Under the pieces are notes generated by a model. The model ran no database searches and was not told the origin of the DNA. It worked only from the letters and a program-made list of their open reading frames with translations. Positions 61,204 to 64,000 of a stretch of 64,000 nucleotides of DNA are shown here, in pieces. Position numbers and translations under genes: made by a program. Source of the DNA: Pedobacter faecalis (GTDB lineage Bacteria > Bacteroidota > Bacteroidia > Sphingobacteriales > Sphingobacteriaceae); assembly GCF_030182585.1 (NCBI RefSeq), contig NZ_JARXOW010000001.1, positions 1,984,001 through 2,048,000 of the forward strand, written 5' to 3'. How positions within the stretch are numbered: the first letter of the stretch is position 1; each line of letters starts with the position of its first letter.

Positions 61204-61293
61204 TGCAATTTGAAAGTTAAGCTTTCAATTATACATCAAATATACACTAAAACCTTGCAATTTGAAAGTTAAACTTTCAAATTGCAAGGTTTT
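61204..61293. repeat. Direct and inverted repeats upstream of the AAA/DUF4143 gene
   Basis: The 17-mer TGCAATTTGAAAGTTAA occurs at 61204-61220 and 61256-61272. The second copy forms the left half of a perfect 22-bp inverted repeat around one central base (61249-61293, arms beginning AAAACCTTGCAATTTGAAAG). The first copy has a shorter imperfect mirror (CTTTCAATT). The element lies 6 bp upstream of the AAA start and 108 bp before the reductase start. It may be an operator array, a strong RNA hairpin or a small mobile remnant. Confidence 0.65.
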
Positions 61294-61400
61294 GCTGGCT
61301 ATGGTAATGTTTCTTCGCGAAATTCAAATCGGGAATTTTTGTCTAGTTATGCAGATTTTGAGTTATATTGACTTGGATAGCACACCCTAACCAAGATCAA

Positions 61401-61955
61401 ATGAGAAAGCTTATTTATGGAATTAACCTCACAATGGACGGCTGCTGCGAACACACCAGTATCCCGCACGTTGGAGATGATGTTCACCAATACTTCCGCG
61501 AATTGCTGGAAGATTCCGGCACGCTGCTGTATGGGCGGAAAACGTATGAACTGATGGTTCCGTTCTGGCCGGATATTGCCCGGTCGCAGTCCCTGGACGA
61601 ATCCTCTAACGCCTTTGCCAAAGCATTTGACCGGCTTGAACGCGTAGTGGTCTCCAGAACGCTCGACAATGCAGATGAGCGTACAACGATCATTCGCGAG
61701 AACCTGAAAGAAGAGGTTTTGAAACTTAAGCAGCAAGCGGGAAAAGCTATCTCCACCGGAGGCGTTGCGTTACCCGCTGAACTGATCGAACTGGGTCTTA
61801 TCGATGAATTTCATATGGTCGTCCACCCCTTCCTCTGCGGTCAGGGGCGTCGCCTCTTCAGCGAAATGCACCTGACCGAAACTATGGAGTTGAAACTGGT
61901 AAGCGCGCAAACACTCCCCAGCGGGTGTATTGCAATACGGTATGAAAAATTTTGA
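61401..61955 (+). CDS. RibD C-terminal/dihydrofolate reductase-like protein
   Basis: 184 residues from the ATG at 61401. 'RKLIYGINLTMDGCCEHTSI' is the family start, 'SGTLLYGRKTYELMVPFWPD' the NADPH-binding GRxTYE segment, 'KAISTGGVALPAELIELGLI' the glycine-rich loop, and 'DEFHMVVHPFLCGQGRRLF' the closing strand. Related proteins are putative deaminase-reductases of unknown substrate. Next gene starts 7 bp downstream. Confidence 0.88.
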   Translation: MRKLIYGINLTMDGCCEHTSIPHVGDDVHQYFRELLEDSGTLLYGRKTYELMVPFWPDIARSQSLDESSNAFAKAFDRLERVVVSRTLDNADERTTIIRENLKEEVLKLKQQAGKAISTGGVALPAELIELGLIDEFHMVVHPFLCGQGRRLFSEMHLTETMELKLVSAQTLPSGCIAIRYEKF

Positions 61956-61962
61956 TGCTTCT

Positions 61963-63678
61963 ATGAAAGGACTTCTCACCGCCTTCTTGCTCGTAGTAAC
62001 TATTTTTAGCTGCGATGCCCGGCAATCTACCCGAACCGATACGACCTTTGCTAAAGGTTCAAACATCAAACTCGCCAGCCTAAGCCCGCAGCAGGTTTCC
62101 AACCTCGCTTTTCTCGGACAGTTTTGGGGCTTCCTGAAATATCATCACCCATCGGTGGCGAAGGGGGCTTACAACTGGGATTTTGAGCTGTTCCGTATGC
62201 TGCCTGGGGCGATTGCTGCAAAAAACAACGAGGAACTGAGTAAGTCGCTGGAAGCTTACCTGGAAGGCCTGCCCAAACCCGCATCATGCCCCGACTGCGG
62301 CACAAAATCCAAAAAACGGATCGCACTTAACCCCGATTACGGCGAACTTTTCAATGGCAAAATTGCCAATGCATCCCTAACCGAAAAACTGAACTACATC
62401 AGAGACAACAGACACCTCGGTGCGGGATATTATATCGCCTATGCCAGCGTTGGCAACCCCGATTTCAGGAACGAAAATGACTATGCTGATATGTCCTACC
62501 CTGATGCTGGTTACAGGCTGCTTAGTTTGTACAGATACTGGGCCATGATCAACTACTTCTTCCCTTACAAAGACCAGATTGATCAGGACTGGAACGAGGT
62601 GCTCAAAGATTTTATACCAGCCTTTGTGCAGGCAAATGACGAACGGGCTTACGTGGTGGCAACAACCAAACTTATCGCAAAAATAAGCGATACCCATGCC
62701 AATCTCTGGGGCAGCCGCCGTGCGGTGAACCTTTTAAAAGGCGACTATCTTACCCCGGTTCAGGCTAAATTCATTGAAAATAAACTGATCGTTACGGGCT
62801 TCTATACCGATACTCTCGGACTAAAAAGCAAAATGAAGATTGGGGAAGAGATCGTGGCCATCAATGGCAGGACTGTACCCGAGCTTGTCAAAGCATATCT
62901 CCCTATGGTAGCAGCATCCAACTACGACACACAATTAAGGGATCTGCCTTTTAACTTTTTACTTCGCGGCCATGAACCCAGCATGAAACTTACCGTTAGA
63001 GGCGACAAAGGCAACAGAGAGGTGATGCTAAATATGCTTACACAGGGTTTCAGGTTCACAAACATTGACTATACCAGACCCGGCGGGTATGAACTTATTG
63101 ATGGTAATATAGGCTATGTGTATCCGGCAAAATATAAGAATACCGACCTTCCCGCCATAAAGAAGCTGTTTGCTAACGCGCAGTCGATTGTCGTTGATAT
63201 GCGGTGTTATCCCTCCGACTTCATGCCATTCACTTTTGGCAATTACATCAAAAAAAAGCATTCCCCTTTTGTGAATTTCACCAGAGCAGATCTTCAGCGC
63301 CCGGGTGAGTTTAGCTTCGCGGACCAGCCTTTAAAGAATGGAGGTGGTGGACAATTCAGCGGAAATGTCATCGTCATAGTTGATGCAAGCAGCCAGAGTA
63401 ATGCGGAATATACGACTATGGCATTCCAAAGCGCAGCAAACGTAAGAGTACTCGGCAGCACAACTGCCGGTGCCGACGGCAATGTCTCCCGCATCGTTTT
63501 ACCCGGGGGCTTGTCTACCATGATCTCTGGAATAGGTATTTTCTATCCTGACGGCACCCGTACCCAAAGGGTTGGCGTTAAAATCGACTACCCGATGAAA
63601 CCGACCATTAAAGGCATACAGCAAGGCAAAGATGAGTTGCTCGACCGGGCTATTGAACTGCTGCGCAAGGGCTGGTAA
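61963..63678 (+). CDS. S41 family peptidase, lipoprotein
   Basis: 571 residues from the ATG at 61963, which begins a lipoprotein signal ('KGLLTAFLLVVTIFSCDARQ'); upstream ATG at 61942 is alternative. N-terminal helical region ('LAFLGQFWGFLKYHHPSVAK', 'PKPASCPDCGTKSKK'), PDZ-like domain ('LKSKMKIGEEIVAINGRTVP'), then the S41 core ('AQSIVVDMRCYPSDFMPFTF', 'GNVIVIVDASSQSNAEYTTM' with the serine, and 'LGSTTAGADGNVSRIVLPGG'). Exported carboxyl-terminal-type protease. Paralogous in fold to the S41 protein at 34070 but with a longer N-terminus. Confidence 0.9.
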   Translation: MKGLLTAFLLVVTIFSCDARQSTRTDTTFAKGSNIKLASLSPQQVSNLAFLGQFWGFLKYHHPSVAKGAYNWDFELFRMLPGAIAAKNNEELSKSLEAYLEGLPKPASCPDCGTKSKKRIALNPDYGELFNGKIANASLTEKLNYIRDNRHLGAGYYIAYASVGNPDFRNENDYADMSYPDAGYRLLSLYRYWAMINYFFPYKDQIDQDWNEVLKDFIPAFVQANDERAYVVATTKLIAKISDTHANLWGSRRAVNLLKGDYLTPVQAKFIENKLIVTGFYTDTLGLKSKMKIGEEIVAINGRTVPELVKAYLPMVAASNYDTQLRDLPFNFLLRGHEPSMKLTVRGDKGNREVMLNMLTQGFRFTNIDYTRPGGYELIDGNIGYVYPAKYKNTDLPAIKKLFANAQSIVVDMRCYPSDFMPFTFGNYIKKKHSPFVNFTRADLQRPGEFSFADQPLKNGGGGQFSGNVIVIVDASSQSNAEYTTMAFQSAANVRVLGSTTAGADGNVSRIVLPGGLSTMISGIGIFYPDGTRTQRVGVKIDYPMKPTIKGIQQGKDELLDRAIELLRKGW

Positions 63679-63696
63679 GTTTGTATCCTTGCGGCA

Positions 63697-64000
63697 TCAC
63701 CACAACACCGTAAAATTGATGTTGTCTTTCAGGATCTTAATCGCATTTCCGACCTGCTTCTTTACCGTTTTGTCGGAGATGCCTAACTGCTCGGCGATTT
63801 CCTTATGGCTTAGATTTGCGTTGCGGCTGAGAAGAAAAATTTCCTGCATTTTCCTGGGCATACGGCTCACCTCTTTCTCGATTTGTTCCGCAAGCTCTTT
63901 GGCACGCATGGCTTCGTCCGTGTTGAAGTCGCCGGCGTCTATATATTGCTGCAGGGAATCGAGGTAATTGGTTTTGATGTGCCGGTGTGCAAGGGCATTG
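63697..64000 (-). CDS. ECF sigma factor (partial, C-terminal region)
   Basis: The minus strand is open from the right window edge to the stop at 63697. The visible ~100 residues carry region 4: 'VSRMPRKMQEIFLLSRNANL' and the HTH 'SHKEIAEQLGISDKTVKKQV' followed by 'GNAIKILKDNINF'. The start and region 2 lie outside the window. It has the sequence style of sigma factors that pair with FecR and SusC genes, so a further such locus may lie to the right. It converges on the S41 peptidase gene with 18 bp between the stops. Confidence 0.88.
   Translation of the reverse strand, partial: NALAHRHIKTNYLDSLQQYIDAGDFNTDEAMRAKELAEQIEKEVSRMPRKMQEIFLLSRNANLSHKEIAEQLGISDKTVKKQVGNAIKILKDNINFTVLW

Noticed and set aside
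1..64000. CRISPR array, tRNA or rRNA genes, insertion sequences
   Set aside because: No regularly spaced repeats, no cloverleaf-like sequence and no recognisable transposase with terminal repeats were seen when reading the window; a dedicated tRNA and IS scan was not possible.

Overview
The window looks like a chromosome segment of a Bacteroidota bacterium, most likely family Sphingobacteriaceae (Pedobacter/Mucilaginibacter-like). The grounds are a SusC/SusD pair with a FecR-type anti-sigma factor, DUF5777 and YceI-like proteins, a CusA-TolC fusion, PorT-like barrels, weak Shine-Dalgarno sites and several promoters of the Bacteroidota form TTG-N19-TAnnTTTG. No rRNA, tRNA or CRISPR array was recognised. 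All calls come from reading the sequence; no database search was run.

Layout. 1-1.9 kb: end of an imuA-imuB mutasome operon and an alkB-like dioxygenase. 1.9-14.65 kb: an AT-rich accessory island carrying an HNH nuclease and a RusA-like resolvase (plus strand), a Septu-like HNH/ATPase pair (minus), a six-gene ubiquitin-like conjugation operon (minus, 12605 to 7756), and a divergent XRE/ImmA regulator pair; decayed gene fragments lie at both ends. 15.2-18.2 kb: an HTH protein, an unusually long TetR regulator and an alpha-oxoamine synthase. 18.8-30.4 kb: a polysaccharide-utilisation-type locus (FecR, SusC, SusD, S9 peptidase, GH2). 30.5-37.2 kb: AraC and DoxX-like membrane proteins, S41 peptidase and TlpA, mixed with an Rpn-family nuclease gene, its internally deleted paralogue and other gene remnants. 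37.2-43.2 kb: heavy-metal RND efflux. 43.2-46.9 kb: ECF sigma/membrane protein pair, then a cytochrome c / YceI / DUF5777 operon. 47-54.6 kb: receiver, histidine kinase, metalloprotease, AraC, aldo-keto reductase, DUF389 and NhaA. 54.7-59.1 kb: ABC-HlyD-TolC export operon with an unorthodox ATPase. 59.2-64 kb: MerC, AAA/DUF4143, a DHFR-like reductase, an S41 peptidase and the end of an ECF sigma gene.

The most interesting part is the operon at 7756-12605. It encodes a three-domain ubiquitin-like protein, an E2-like protein, a JAMM/JAB peptidase and a ThiF/E1-like adenylyltransferase with overlapping frames. After a terminator-like hairpin come two further genes of unrecognised family, one of which may be a circularly permuted papain-like peptidase. 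The core matches the known bacterial ubiquitin-like (Bil/Bub-type) antiviral operons; the two extra genes, the hairpin and the XRE/ImmA control region are the parts that may be new. The Septu-like ATPase/HNH pair lies directly downstream in the same orientation, which supports a defence island.
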